Assembly (NCBI RefSeq): GCF_003610295.1
Contig: NZ_RAPV01000001.1
Span: forward strand, 3,348,001 to 3,412,000
Direction of reading: 5' to 3'
Origin: Paraburkholderia sp. BL23I1N1
GTDB taxonomy: Bacteria; Pseudomonadota; Gammaproteobacteria; Burkholderiales; Burkholderiaceae
Length of the DNA: 64,000 nucleotides
Below are positions 34,235 to 42,515 of this stretch, one piece after another. The notes beneath the pieces were generated by a model, which was not told the DNA's origin, did no database searches, and saw only the letters and a list, made by a program, of their open reading frames with translations. Made by a program: the position numbers and the translations under genes. Within the stretch, counting starts at the first letter, position 1, and every line of letters starts with the position of its first letter.

Positions 34235-34609
34235 ATGAAGTTCGCATCGGTTCGTGTTGTTACCCGGGATATCGATGGGCTGGTGGAGTTTTATCAAAGG
34301 CTTTCAGGTATCGAGGCTGTACGTCCGGCTGATGGATTTGCCGAAATGCGGTTCGACGGAGCGACGCTTGCGATTTCGTCTGAGCACCTGATTAAGCTTT
34401 TTAATGTCGGTGCTGCCACAGCGGCTGCGAATCAGTCGGCGATCCTGGAGTTTGAAGTGGAGGACGTTGACGCGGTGTTCGAACGGATGAATGGGTCCGG
34501 GACAAACATCGTGATGCCGACGACGTTGATGCCGTGGGGCAATCGCTCGCTCTTGCTGCGCGACCCTGACCGGAATCTCGTCAACATATTTTCTCGCCCC
34601 CAGCGTTGA
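34235..34609 (+). CDS. VOC/glyoxalase-fold protein
   Basis: A 124-residue vicinal-oxygen-chelate protein: MKFASVRVVTRDIDGLVEFYQRLSG, GFAEMRFDGATLAIS, ILEFEVEDVDAVFERM and WGNRSLLLRDPDRNLVNIFS. Two betaalphabetabetabeta modules are complete. Potential metal ligands occur at the usual strand ends (Glu in ILEFEVED, and the terminal strand), but the first His is absent. Function unknown; possibly resistance or degradation of a small compound linked to the preceding regulator. GGCGAGGAG precedes the ATG. Confidence 0.88.
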   Translation: MKFASVRVVTRDIDGLVEFYQRLSGIEAVRPADGFAEMRFDGATLAISSEHLIKLFNVGAATAAANQSAILEFEVEDVDAVFERMNGSGTNIVMPTTLMPWGNRSLLLRDPDRNLVNIFSRPQR

Positions 34610-34681
34610 GGAAACCCGCCGTCACGGCGGCCCGCCGCGTCGTTATTGCGAGCGAACACGCGAATGTGTGCGAGGTGACGG

Positions 34682-35107
34682 TCAGTTGGTTTGGGTAGCG
34701 CGTCGCTCGGCCAGAGCGAAAATCTTCATGCCAACGAGCATGGCAATGACGAACAACATCGCTTTGAACTCGCCGCTGCCGGCGCTCACGAGGGCCGGTC
34801 CCGGGCAGAATCCTGCCAGGCCCCAGGCGGCACCAAACATGGCGCTGCCAGCAAGCAGGCGGCGGTCGATGCGCGTCGCGGTCGGCAGCGACATGGGCGC
34901 GTTGAACAGGCTCCGCTTGAGCCTGCGTGCAATCGCGAAGCCGACACTGCCAACTGCGATCGCGCCGGCCATGACGAACGCCAGTGACGGGTCCCAGTTG
35001 CCGGCGATATCGAGAAAGCCCAGCACCTTCGCTGGGTTGGCCATGCCGGAAACAATCAGTCCCGTGGCGAATATCAGACCGGCCAGCAGCGCGTTGAGAA
35101 TCAGCAT
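34682..35107 (-). CDS. YeeE/YedE-like membrane protein, second half-size subunit
   Basis: A 141-residue membrane protein with about four helices, of the DUF6691 type. Conserved elements are ALLAGLIFATGLIVSGMANPAKVLGFLDI and LAGSAMFGAAWGLAGFCPGPAL, with the Cys-Pro-Gly loop common to YeeE/YedE transporters. It starts 1 nt after the stop of its partner. The family imports thiosulfate or related sulfur compounds. Context (BigR, persulfide dioxygenase) supports sulfur transport. Confidence 0.9.
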   Translation of the reverse strand: MLILNALLAGLIFATGLIVSGMANPAKVLGFLDIAGNWDPSLAFVMAGAIAVGSVGFAIARRLKRSLFNAPMSLPTATRIDRRLLAGSAMFGAAWGLAGFCPGPALVSAGSGEFKAMLFVIAMLVGMKIFALAERRATQTN

Positions 35108-35108
35108 G

Positions 35109-35543
35109 TCAAAGCCCCAGCAGATGACGGGTCACGAAAACGGTGAAAAAGCCCACTGCCATGAACGTCGCGGTGGCGGCAAGCGAGCGGACCGAACCGC
35201 GTGAGAGGCCGCACACGCCGTGACCGCTGGTGCAACCGGACGCATAGCGGGTGCCGACGCCGACGAGCAGGCCGGCCACAACGAGCACAGGTGGCGATGA
35301 CGCGATCGTAACAGCCGGCAGTGCCGTGAAAAGCCTGAACATCCAGGGCGCGGCAAGGAGTCCAAGCACGAATGCGGCGCGCCAGACATGATCGCTGGAT
35401 CTCGTGTCGAGCAGGCCGCCAAGAATCCCGCTGATGCCGGCGATACGACCATTTCCGAGCACGAGCAGCGCTGCCGCCAAGCCGATCAATAAGCCGCCGG
35501 CGAGCGCGGGAAGCGGCGTGAAGTGGACGAGGTCAATGCTCAT
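35109..35543 (-). CDS. YeeE/YedE-like membrane protein, first half-size subunit
   Basis: A 144-residue protein with about four transmembrane helices. It has LPALAGGLLIGLAAALLVLGNGRIAGISGIL and YASGCTSGHGVCGLSRGSVRSL, carrying two conserved cysteines likely to handle sulfur. The ATG overlaps the stop of the upstream ArsR-type repressor (ATGA). The two half-size proteins together correspond to a full-length YeeE. Confidence 0.9.
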   Translation of the reverse strand: MSIDLVHFTPLPALAGGLLIGLAAALLVLGNGRIAGISGILGGLLDTRSSDHVWRAAFVLGLLAAPWMFRLFTALPAVTIASSPPVLVVAGLLVGVGTRYASGCTSGHGVCGLSRGSVRSLAATATFMAVGFFTVFVTRHLLGL

Positions 35544-35875
35544 TTCAGGCGCCCTTTGACTTTGCCGCAATAGAGGCTCGACAAGGTCTGCATAATGCTC
35601 AGGACTTCGACGCTTGCAAGGCTGTAGTACATGTACTTTCCCTCGCGCCGCGTGCTGACGAGACCTTCCTCGCGCAACACGCCAAGGTGCTGCGAAAGGC
35701 TCGGTTGACTCACGCCAACCGCCTCTTCCAGTTCTCCGACGTTGTGTTCGCCTTCGATCAACTGGCACAGCAGCAGCAGACGGTCTTCCTGCGCCATGGC
35801 TTTGAGAAGGGCGCAGCATTTCGTCGCGGATTGCCGCAGCGCGTCAAGCGCGGCGGGAGATAACGACGCGGTCAT
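35540..35875 (-). CDS. bigR: BigR/SqrR-type ArsR-family persulfide-sensing repressor
   Basis: A 111-residue winged-helix protein with HTH residues NVGELEEAVGVSQPSLSQHLGVLREEGLV and the wing TRREGKYMYYSL. Cys37 (LLLLCQL) and Cys103 (SLYCGK) are 66 residues apart, the same spacing as the redox pair of BigR (42/108) and SqrR (41/107); two more cysteines are at 20-21. The protein therefore should sense sulfane sulfur by a disulfide or polysulfide link. The perfect palindrome upstream is the likely operator. It is translationally coupled to the YeeE-like genes. Confidence 0.9.
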   Translation of the reverse strand: MTASLSPAALDALRQSATKCCALLKAMAQEDRLLLLCQLIEGEHNVGELEEAVGVSQPSLSQHLGVLREEGLVSTRREGKYMYYSLASVEVLSIMQTLSSLYCGKVKGRLK

Positions 35876-35911
35876 CGATGGGGGCCTCTCTGCCTGACAA
35901 TATATTTACCA

Positions 35912-35945
35912 ACATTATATAACAATATATATTGTTATATAATGT
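35912..35945. promoter_or_regulatory. perfect 34-bp AT-rich palindrome (BigR-type operator)
   Basis: The left half reads ACATTATATAACAATAT and the right half is its exact complement, centred between 35928 and 35929. It lies midway between the repressor and dioxygenase genes, overlapping where both promoters must be. AT-rich palindromes are known BigR operators. It could also form a cruciform. Confidence 0.85.
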
Positions 35946-35962
35946 ATCGACTGGAGCATGCG

Positions 35963-36823
35963 ATGAAGCCACTGGTAGAAGCGTTCTTCGATCGGACCAC
36001 CTGTACCGTTACCTATGTCGTTCATGCTGGCGATGGCTCTGCGTGTGCTGTGATCGATTCGGTGCTCGACTACGACCCGAAGGCCGGCCGTACCTCGACT
36101 CAATCGGCCGACAAGGTCGTGGAATTTGTACAGGCGCGGGGGCCGCGTGTTGAATGGCTGCTGGAAACGCATGCCCACGCGGACCATCTGTCGGCCGCGC
36201 AATATCTGAAGACACGACTCGGAGGAAGGATTGCCATCGGCGAGAGCATTCGCGCAGTGCAGGGTGTATTCAGGCGCGTCTTTAACCTGGGGGAGCACGT
36301 GCCGGACGACGGTCGGCAGTTCGACCATCTGTTCACTGCCGGCGAGACGTTCCAGATCGGCGAGCTGAGCGCGCGTGCCATACATGCGCCAGGGCATACG
36401 CCGGCTGACGTGGCGTACCAGATCGGAGACGCGGTTTTTGTCGGCGACACGATGTTCATGCCGGACATAGGTAGCGCACGGTGCGATTTTCCGGGCGGTG
36501 ACGCACATACCCTTTATCGCTCAGCACGCAACCTGTTGTCGCTACCTGACGAGACCCGGCTTTTTATGTGTCACGACTACCCGCCGCAGTCGCGTCAACC
36601 ACAATGGCAAACCACAGTGGCAGAGCAACGCAAGGGCAATATTCATCTGCATGACGGCAACTCGGAAGATGCGTTCGTTGCGATGCGCACCGCACGCGAC
36701 CGGACGCTTGATATGCCTACGCTCATTCTTCCGGCTGTCCAGGTCAACATTCGTGCAGGCTTATTGCCTGAACCGGAAGACAACGGCATGCGTTATCTGA
36801 AAATCCCACTCGGCGCGTTGTAG
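35963..36823 (+). CDS. blh: persulfide dioxygenase-like MBL-fold protein (Blh/ETHE1 type)
   Basis: A 286-residue metallo-beta-lactamase-fold enzyme. The metal motif THAHADH holds His70, His72, Asp74 and His75; His145 (APGHTP) and Asp162 (VGDTMF) complete the site of the ETHE1/Blh group, which uses one Fe(II). It would oxidise glutathione persulfide to sulfite. I start at ATG 35963 behind GGAG, rather than seven codons upstream inside the operator. It is divergent from the BigR-type repressor. Confidence 0.9.
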   Translation: MKPLVEAFFDRTTCTVTYVVHAGDGSACAVIDSVLDYDPKAGRTSTQSADKVVEFVQARGPRVEWLLETHAHADHLSAAQYLKTRLGGRIAIGESIRAVQGVFRRVFNLGEHVPDDGRQFDHLFTAGETFQIGELSARAIHAPGHTPADVAYQIGDAVFVGDTMFMPDIGSARCDFPGGDAHTLYRSARNLLSLPDETRLFMCHDYPPQSRQPQWQTTVAEQRKGNIHLHDGNSEDAFVAMRTARDRTLDMPTLILPAVQVNIRAGLLPEPEDNGMRYLKIPLGAL

Positions 36824-37080
36824 GACGCGCATTTTTGCAAAGCAGTGCCAATTTGCTGACCGTTCTGGAGAACATTGCCAAGCGGCGATTGACGAGACGA
36901 TTGACGTTCGCGAAATTCATGAATGAGATGAGTGACGGAGTTCACCAGTGGCTCCTTTAGAGGACATTCAGATAGGGTGGCAACTGCCGCATAGAGCGCG
37001 TATGCTCCGAAAAGCATCGGAGCGAAACAGTAGCCAGCAATAAAAGCAAACGTTAGTACTCACACTCTTGGGAGGTCGGC

Positions 37081-37332
37081 ATGCTTTCCTTCATTGCTAC
37101 GGTGATTGTAGGGCTGGTCGTCGGATTGATTGCGCGGGCGGTGAAGCCCGGAGACGACAGCATGGGCATCATTATGACCATCATCCTCGGCATTGCCGGC
37201 TCGCTGATTGCGGGTTACGTCGGGCGTGCGCTGGGCTGGTATCAACCAGGCCAGGCGGCGGGCTGGGTCGCGTCGGTGATTGGCGCGATCGTCCTGCTGA
37301 TCATTTACGGACTGGTGCGCCGGCGGAGTTAA
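37081..37332 (+). CDS. GlsB/YeaQ/YmgE-family stress-response membrane protein
   Basis: An 83-residue protein with three hydrophobic segments: SFIATVIVGLVVGLIARAV, GIIMTIILGIAGSLIAGYVG, and GWVASVIGAIVLLIIYGLV followed by RRRS. The glycine-rich pattern and length are typical of the transglycosylase-associated (YeaQ) family, whose expression is often stress-induced. GGGAGG precedes the ATG. The 257-bp region upstream holds nothing else recognisable. Confidence 0.92.
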   Translation: MLSFIATVIVGLVVGLIARAVKPGDDSMGIIMTIILGIAGSLIAGYVGRALGWYQPGQAAGWVASVIGAIVLLIIYGLVRRRS

Positions 37333-37500
37333 TCCCCGAGAATCAGGCGAAGCATGCCGTTCGCATAGGACAGTATCCAGCCAGGAACGGACACTCGTTC
37401 GTCGCACCTTGATTGTTGGCAATGGTTGAGCGCCGGTTGAAACGCCGACCTTATCTGTCGTCGAAGGCAGACCGCGCTCCACCCGAGCCAGAGTGCCCTT

Positions 37501-38340
37501 TTAGGATGTCCACCAAACGTGGTTGGGGTCAAACACAGGGAAGGTCGAACTCTCGGGTGCATGACCGAGAGCGAGCCAACTTGGCGCCAGATCGGAGCGA
37601 ATCATCACGCAATCGATCTCTAGAAGACATGGGAAATGTCCCGAATTGTTCGGAACGAAAGCGCTGAGCGAAAATCCGCAGCATTCATACTCTGTAATAG
37701 CCTCACGAAAGTCGACTGAGGTCTCGTAAAGCTTCGCGATCGCCAACTCGCTTTGCATTCCAACGAAATCTCGCATGATGTCGGCCGAGGCCTGAACAAT
37801 TTTGACATCAAAGCCTTGCGTATCCATTTTCAAAAATGGTCGTTTGAATCCGTATTCGGCACGCAAGCGTTTTAGGGTGGTTTCCAGGCGCTCTGTTTTC
37901 ACCGTAATGATCTCCGCGATCGAATTCACATGGCGAAACAGCTCAACATCATCATTCTTTGGCGTGCTCAGCGAGCTGAACTGACTTGCTCGCATCACAT
38001 TGAACTGTGCTTCGCCATCCAATTCTGAAATGGCCAGCTCAGTCACTATCCACTTGTCATCGCCGTGGGCGCGTTTTCGAGCAATAAGGGCGTCGTGCGG
38101 ATTGGGTTCAAACGAAAAAATATAGCCTTTATAACCGGCCTTCTTTCTCAGCATCTCGGCGTATTCGCCCTGGCTGGCACCGATATCGAAAACACAATCG
38201 ACATCCAGATAGGCCAGCAGTTTCTTCAGTTGAATATGTTCCCAAGTCGCATAGAGCATTCGCTGGTCAATAACGGTAGCGTTCTTGACCAAATCGTAGG
38301 ACTTCTTGGGTAGTCGACCAACTCGTTGAAGTAAAGACAT
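37501..38340 (-). CDS. FkbM-family methyltransferase
   Basis: A 279-residue SAM-dependent methyltransferase. Motif I is CVFDIGASQGEYAEML, followed by IFSFEPNPHD, the family signature LKMDTQGFDVKIV and the late strand CLLEIDCVMIRSD. FkbM proteins O-methylate sugars or polyketides. It stands alone here; a role in methylating envelope or exopolysaccharide sugars is possible, but the EPS locus is more than 12 kb away. AAGGAG precedes the ATG. Confidence 0.9.
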   Translation of the reverse strand: MSLLQRVGRLPKKSYDLVKNATVIDQRMLYATWEHIQLKKLLAYLDVDCVFDIGASQGEYAEMLRKKAGYKGYIFSFEPNPHDALIARKRAHGDDKWIVTELAISELDGEAQFNVMRASQFSSLSTPKNDDVELFRHVNSIAEIITVKTERLETTLKRLRAEYGFKRPFLKMDTQGFDVKIVQASADIMRDFVGMQSELAIAKLYETSVDFREAITEYECCGFSLSAFVPNNSGHFPCLLEIDCVMIRSDLAPSWLALGHAPESSTFPVFDPNHVWWTS

Positions 38341-38841
38341 GAAAACTCCTTCTGTTCACTTGTTAGGTACAGTTGGAATCCTTTTGCTTCTGTGGCCACT
38401 AGTAGTGGAATTTGTGGAACGGCTATTGCTGCCGGTCGATGTATGGCCTGCAAGGATCAACGCGATACCGGGTTCGCCAATGGGAAAAGGACCGCTCGTG
38501 CCATGGGCTCCGACGATCATCTTCAACAGAATAGCAGTGAGGGCGCGCGGCAGTGGGCGGTCTTCACCGGGGTATACCCTTGTGGGCCGACCACGATTTC
38601 CTCTGAAGAATCAAAAGCTTACGAGCGGTCGAATTGCGAGGGGAGTGAGCCTTCCAGGTAGGCGGGTAGCCAGCGACTCACCTCCGCACGCGCTCGCAGG
38701 TCGGCGGGATTCATGGCCAGGGACTCAGGCCGGCGGTGCGCGTCGGAGGAAAATCGTAGCGCTTCATTAGCATTCCCGAACGTAGCGAATCTGGACGCGC
38801 TGAACTCGCGTCCGTGCGATCCCTTTGTCGTGGCGACGGGA
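38341..38841. other. intergenic region, no supported gene
   Basis: A plus-strand frame of about 140 codons starts with a hydrophobic segment but then becomes Arg/Pro/Gly-rich without any recognisable domain, and it overlaps the FkbM start. I do not call it. Confidence 0.4.
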
Positions 38842-39604
38842 TCACTGTTGCTTGCGTGACTTTCCCTTGCCTGTGCTTTGCACGGCGGGGGCGCGCTCCT
38901 CGTCACGTTGCCGGCCCCATTGCTCAAGCAGCGTGCGCGTCTGTTCGAGTATGACCGACTTGAGCAGTTCGGCCTTCTCGGCATCGATGCTTTTCCAGCC
39001 GAGCATCGACAGCTTCGAAGGGCTCGCGACGTGAAAAATGACCATTTGCCCATGCAGACTGAAGGTGCGGATCAGCGTGACCGGATCGTCGGCCGCGCGT
39101 CCAGAAATTCGCGCCACGAGCGCCGCGCTCGTCGTGTTTAGCGGCGCGCGGATCCGGCAGGCAATAATCTGCGTCGCACTTTCGGGTTCGTGCCCAGCCT
39201 GCTCGCGCGCGAAAAAAAAGCCGCGGGCCGGGATTGTTCACTTTCGCGAAGGCGCCGTCCGCGATCGCTTCCTGAATACGGATGAAGGCATCGATCAACA
39301 CCGCGGTATTGGCGTTTTCAAGCAACGCTTCTCGCGCATGCTCGATGGCCGGCCCAAATATCTTCCATGCATCGTCAGCAAGTGCTTCGGCGCACGCGCG
39401 ATATACCCCCTCCTTATTCTCGAAGTAATACTGCAGCGCGGGCGCGTTGACGCCGGCGCGGGCCGCGATATCGCGCGTCGACGCGCCCTCAAATCCGTGC
39501 TCACCAAACAGCTCGATCGCCGCCTCGATGATCCGCTGACGCGTCTCGTCGCCGCGCGCATAGCCGCCCTCCGGCGAACGGCGCAGCTTCTTTGCGGTGT
39601 TCAT
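38842..39604 (-). pseudogene. TetR/CecR-like repressor, frameshifted
   Basis: The N-terminal part encodes a good TetR HTH: ETRQRIIEAAIELFGEHGFEGASTRDIAARAGVNAPALQYYFENK. Near 39220-39230, next to eight consecutive T residues on this strand, the frame shifts. The expected continuation, FFFAREQAGHEPESATQII then IRAPLNTTSAALVARISG, is in a second frame that ends normally at 38842. The C-terminal half matches the DUF1956 domain of CecR-like regulators. One extra base in the CCGGCCC stretch would explain it. The repressor is probably inactive or truncated. It is divergent from the efflux operon it presumably controlled. Confidence 0.85.
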
Positions 39605-39713
39605 GCATTGCTCTCCGCGTTTCTCTTCGTTTCTCTTCATTAAGCCCCGAAGGCAGACCCCTTGGGAAGCACCCCCACGGAAATTCCCTTGACAGACTTC
39701 TTTCGAAATATAT

Positions 39714-39764
39714 CACTTGACACAAGTGTATCGAGTGGAATAATTTTTCCAACTGGAAATAATT
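39714..39764 (+). promoter_or_regulatory. efflux operon promoter with two palindromes
   Basis: A TTGACA -35 box (39717-39722) and TAATTT -10 (39741-39746) are 18 bp apart. CACTTGACACAAGTG (39714-39728) is a 6-3-6 palindrome over the -35. TTTCC-AACT-GGAAA (39746-39759) is a second dyad at the -10. Both are placed as repressor sites. Confidence 0.65.
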
Positions 39765-39775
39765 GGACTCATAAG

Positions 39776-40918
39776 ATGTCAACGACCGCAGGCTCTCCTT
39801 CCCGCCCAATACCTGCTGAAGACCCTCCTGCATCACAGGCCCGGCGTCCCAGCCGGCGAACCGTCCTGATCGCACTCGGCGTTGTCGCGCTGATTGTCGG
39901 AGCGGTCTGGCTCGCCCGCTGGTGGACGGTTGGGCGCTTCATTGAAAGCACCGACGATGCCTATCTGCAGGCTGACAGCGTCACGGTCGCCCCCAAGATC
40001 GCAGGCTACGTGACGGACGTTTACGTCGCGGACAATCAGGTCGTGAAGCCGGGCGATCCGCTTGTGCATCTCGACGCTCGCCAGTATCAGGTCGCGCTCG
40101 ACCAGGCGCGAGCCACCATCGATGCACGCAAAGCCGACATTGAACGCGCGCAGGCCGACATCAAACAGCAGCAGTCCAACATAGCGCAGGCACAGGCGCA
40201 GCAGCAGGTGGCGCGCGTGAGCGCGCAGCACGCGAGCGACGAAGTGCGGCGCTACGCTCCACTCGTTGCAACCGGTGCTGAAAGCAGTGAACGGCTGGCG
40301 GAATTGACCAGTAGCCGCGATCAGGCCAATGCCACGCTCGCCGCGAACGCCGCGGCGGTCGAAGCCGCACGCTCGCAGATCGGTTCGGCCACCGCGCAGC
40401 TCGCGCAGGCACGAGCGCAACTCGAGGCTGCTGAGGCGAGCGCACAGCAATCGCAACTCGATCTCGACAACACCGTGGTGCGCAGCATGCTCGGCGGCAA
40501 GGTTGGCGATCGCACCGTGCGTGTGGGTCAGTACGTGCAACCCGGCACACGGATGCTGACGGTCGTGCCGGTGCAAAGCACCTATTTACTGGCTAATTTC
40601 AAGGAAACGCAGGTAGGCCGGATGCGCGCCGGTCAGCCAGTGGAGATGCACGTCGACGCCTTGCCGGGTCACACCCTGCACGGCGTAATCGACAGTTTCT
40701 CGCCCGGCACGGGCTCGCAATTCGCCCTGCTGCCGCCGGAAAATGCCACCGGCAACTTCACGAAGATCGTGCAGCGGGTGCCCGTGCGGATTCGTGTCGA
40801 CACGGGTGCGGAGACGCGTAGCGTGCTCTTGCCGGGGCTGTCGGTGACGGTAGATGTCGACACGCGTTCCGCACGCGATCGCGACGCACGTATCGATTCC
40901 GAGAATCATCGTGGCTGA
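39776..40918 (+). CDS. EmrA-type membrane fusion protein of an efflux pump
   Basis: A 380-residue HlyD-family adaptor. A cytoplasmic N-terminus precedes one membrane helix (VLIALGVVALIVGAVWLARWW). STDDAYLQADSVTVAPKIAGYV starts the lipoyl domain, followed by a long alanine/glutamine coiled coil (about residues 110-240) and a beta-barrel with GQYVQPGTRMLTVVP. It links the inner-membrane pump to the outer-membrane channel. First gene of a three-gene operon, overlapping the next start by 8 nt. The TetR-like repressor next door is broken. Confidence 0.92.
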   Translation: MSTTAGSPSRPIPAEDPPASQARRPSRRTVLIALGVVALIVGAVWLARWWTVGRFIESTDDAYLQADSVTVAPKIAGYVTDVYVADNQVVKPGDPLVHLDARQYQVALDQARATIDARKADIERAQADIKQQQSNIAQAQAQQQVARVSAQHASDEVRRYAPLVATGAESSERLAELTSSRDQANATLAANAAAVEAARSQIGSATAQLAQARAQLEAAEASAQQSQLDLDNTVVRSMLGGKVGDRTVRVGQYVQPGTRMLTVVPVQSTYLLANFKETQVGRMRAGQPVEMHVDALPGHTLHGVIDSFSPGTGSQFALLPPENATGNFTKIVQRVPVRIRVDTGAETRSVLLPGLSVTVDVDTRSARDRDARIDSENHRG

Positions 40919-42515
40919 TTCGACCGCCGCATCACCGGCCGCACCACCAGCCGCACCGCACGCCGAAGAGCGTGCCAGCGTCGGCGACTGGATCGCGGTC
41001 GCCGCGGGTGCGCTCGGCGCCTTGATGGCGACGCTCGACATCTCCATCACGAATTCCGCGCTACCGCAGATCCAGGGCGAAATCGGCGCCACCGGTACCG
41101 AAGGCACCTGGATTTCGACCGGCTATCTGATGTCGGAAATCGTGATGATCCCGCTGGCGGCATGGCTCACGCGCGTATTCGGCCTGCGCAATTTCCTGCT
41201 GACGAATTCAGCGCTTTTCATCGCATTCTCGATGATGTGCGGCTGGTCGCATACGCTGCCCATGATGATCGCCGGCCGCATCGGGCAGGGCTTCACGGGC
41301 GGCGCGCTAATCCCGACGGCGCAGACCATCATCCGCACGCGCCTGCCGCTATCGCAGTTGCCGGTCGGCATGACCATGTTCGGCTTGATCGTATTGCTCG
41401 GGCCGCTGCTTGGACCGGTTGTCGGTGGCTGGCTCGCGGAGAACGTCAGCTGGAGCTGGTGCTTCTTCATGAATCTGCCGATCTGCCTTGCGCTGATGAC
41501 CCTGTTGATCGTCGGCCTGCCGTCGGACCGGCCTCACTGGGAAGCGTTTCTCAAGGCGGACTGGCTCGGCATTGTCGGTCTCGCGATTGGCCTCAGTTCG
41601 CTCACGGTCGTGCTCGAGGAAGGTCAGCGCGAGCGCTGGTTCGAATCGCCGATGATCGTGGCGCTCACCTGTGTGTCGCTCTTTGGCATGATCCTGATCG
41701 CCGCCTCGCAAGTGACCGCGAAGAAGCCGATCGTGCGTCTGAGCCTGATGCGCAATCCAAATTACGCCAGCGTGATCGTGATCGTATCGGCGGTCGGCGC
41801 AGCGCTGTATGGCGTGTCGTATCTGGTGCCGCAGTTTCTCGGCGTGGTCGCGGGTTACAACGCGGAACAGTCCGGCGCGATCATGCTGCTTTCCGGGCTG
41901 CCCGCCTTCATGATCATGCCGGTGCTGCCCCGGCTGCTTGGCAAAGTCGACTTCCGCGTGCTGGTGATCACCGGGCTGCTGTTATACGCGATCAGTTGCA
42001 TGATCGATATCGGCCTCACGGCGCAGAGCGTCGGGCACGATTTCGTCTGGTCGCAACTGATACGCGGAACCGCACAGATGCTCGCGATGATGCCGCTTAA
42101 TCAGGCGTCGATGGCGGCCGTGTCGCGCGAAGATTCCGGCGACGCCGCCGGTCTCTACAACATGGCGCGCAACCTCGGCGGGTCGATCGGCCTTGCGATC
42201 ATCGGTACCGTGATCGACCGGCGCACGACGTTTCATACCGCGGCGATCCGCGAGTCTGTCAGCGCAAATTCGCTGATCGGCCAGGAGAGCCTCGCGGCGA
42301 ACGCGGCGAACTGGTTCACCCATACGGGGGACATGGCGTACTCGCAAATGCGCGCGCTTGGGCAACTCGGGGTACAGATCCAGCAGCAGGCCATCGTGAT
42401 GACCTATTCGGAAACCTTCTATCTGCTCGGCATCGCGCTGCTCGTCTGCATTCCGCTTGCGCTGCTTCTGAAAACGCCGCGCAGGAATGCGCCGCCTCCG
42501 TCCGCCGGACACTAA
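40911..42515 (+). CDS. EmrB/QacA-type MFS drug exporter (DHA2, 14 TM)
   Basis: A 534-residue exporter starting at GTG inside the end of the adaptor gene. TM1 carries MATLDISITNSALPQIQ; motif C-like GLIVLLGPLLGPVVGGWLAE marks proton antiporters. About fourteen transmembrane segments are visible, with a large C-terminal loop. It expels lipophilic drugs or organic anions by proton antiport. The next gene overlaps its stop by one base (TAATG). Confidence 0.92.
   Translation: MADSTAASPAAPPAAPHAEERASVGDWIAVAAGALGALMATLDISITNSALPQIQGEIGATGTEGTWISTGYLMSEIVMIPLAAWLTRVFGLRNFLLTNSALFIAFSMMCGWSHTLPMMIAGRIGQGFTGGALIPTAQTIIRTRLPLSQLPVGMTMFGLIVLLGPLLGPVVGGWLAENVSWSWCFFMNLPICLALMTLLIVGLPSDRPHWEAFLKADWLGIVGLAIGLSSLTVVLEEGQRERWFESPMIVALTCVSLFGMILIAASQVTAKKPIVRLSLMRNPNYASVIVIVSAVGAALYGVSYLVPQFLGVVAGYNAEQSGAIMLLSGLPAFMIMPVLPRLLGKVDFRVLVITGLLLYAISCMIDIGLTAQSVGHDFVWSQLIRGTAQMLAMMPLNQASMAAVSREDSGDAAGLYNMARNLGGSIGLAIIGTVIDRRTTFHTAAIRESVSANSLIGQESLAANAANWFTHTGDMAYSQMRALGQLGVQIQQQAIVMTYSETFYLLGIALLVCIPLALLLKTPRRNAPPPSAGH

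Noticed and set aside
38339..38770. Plus-strand frame of 143 codons with a hydrophobic start
   Set aside because: It overlaps the start of the FkbM gene, has no ribosome site, and the C-terminal two thirds are low-complexity Arg/Pro/Gly.
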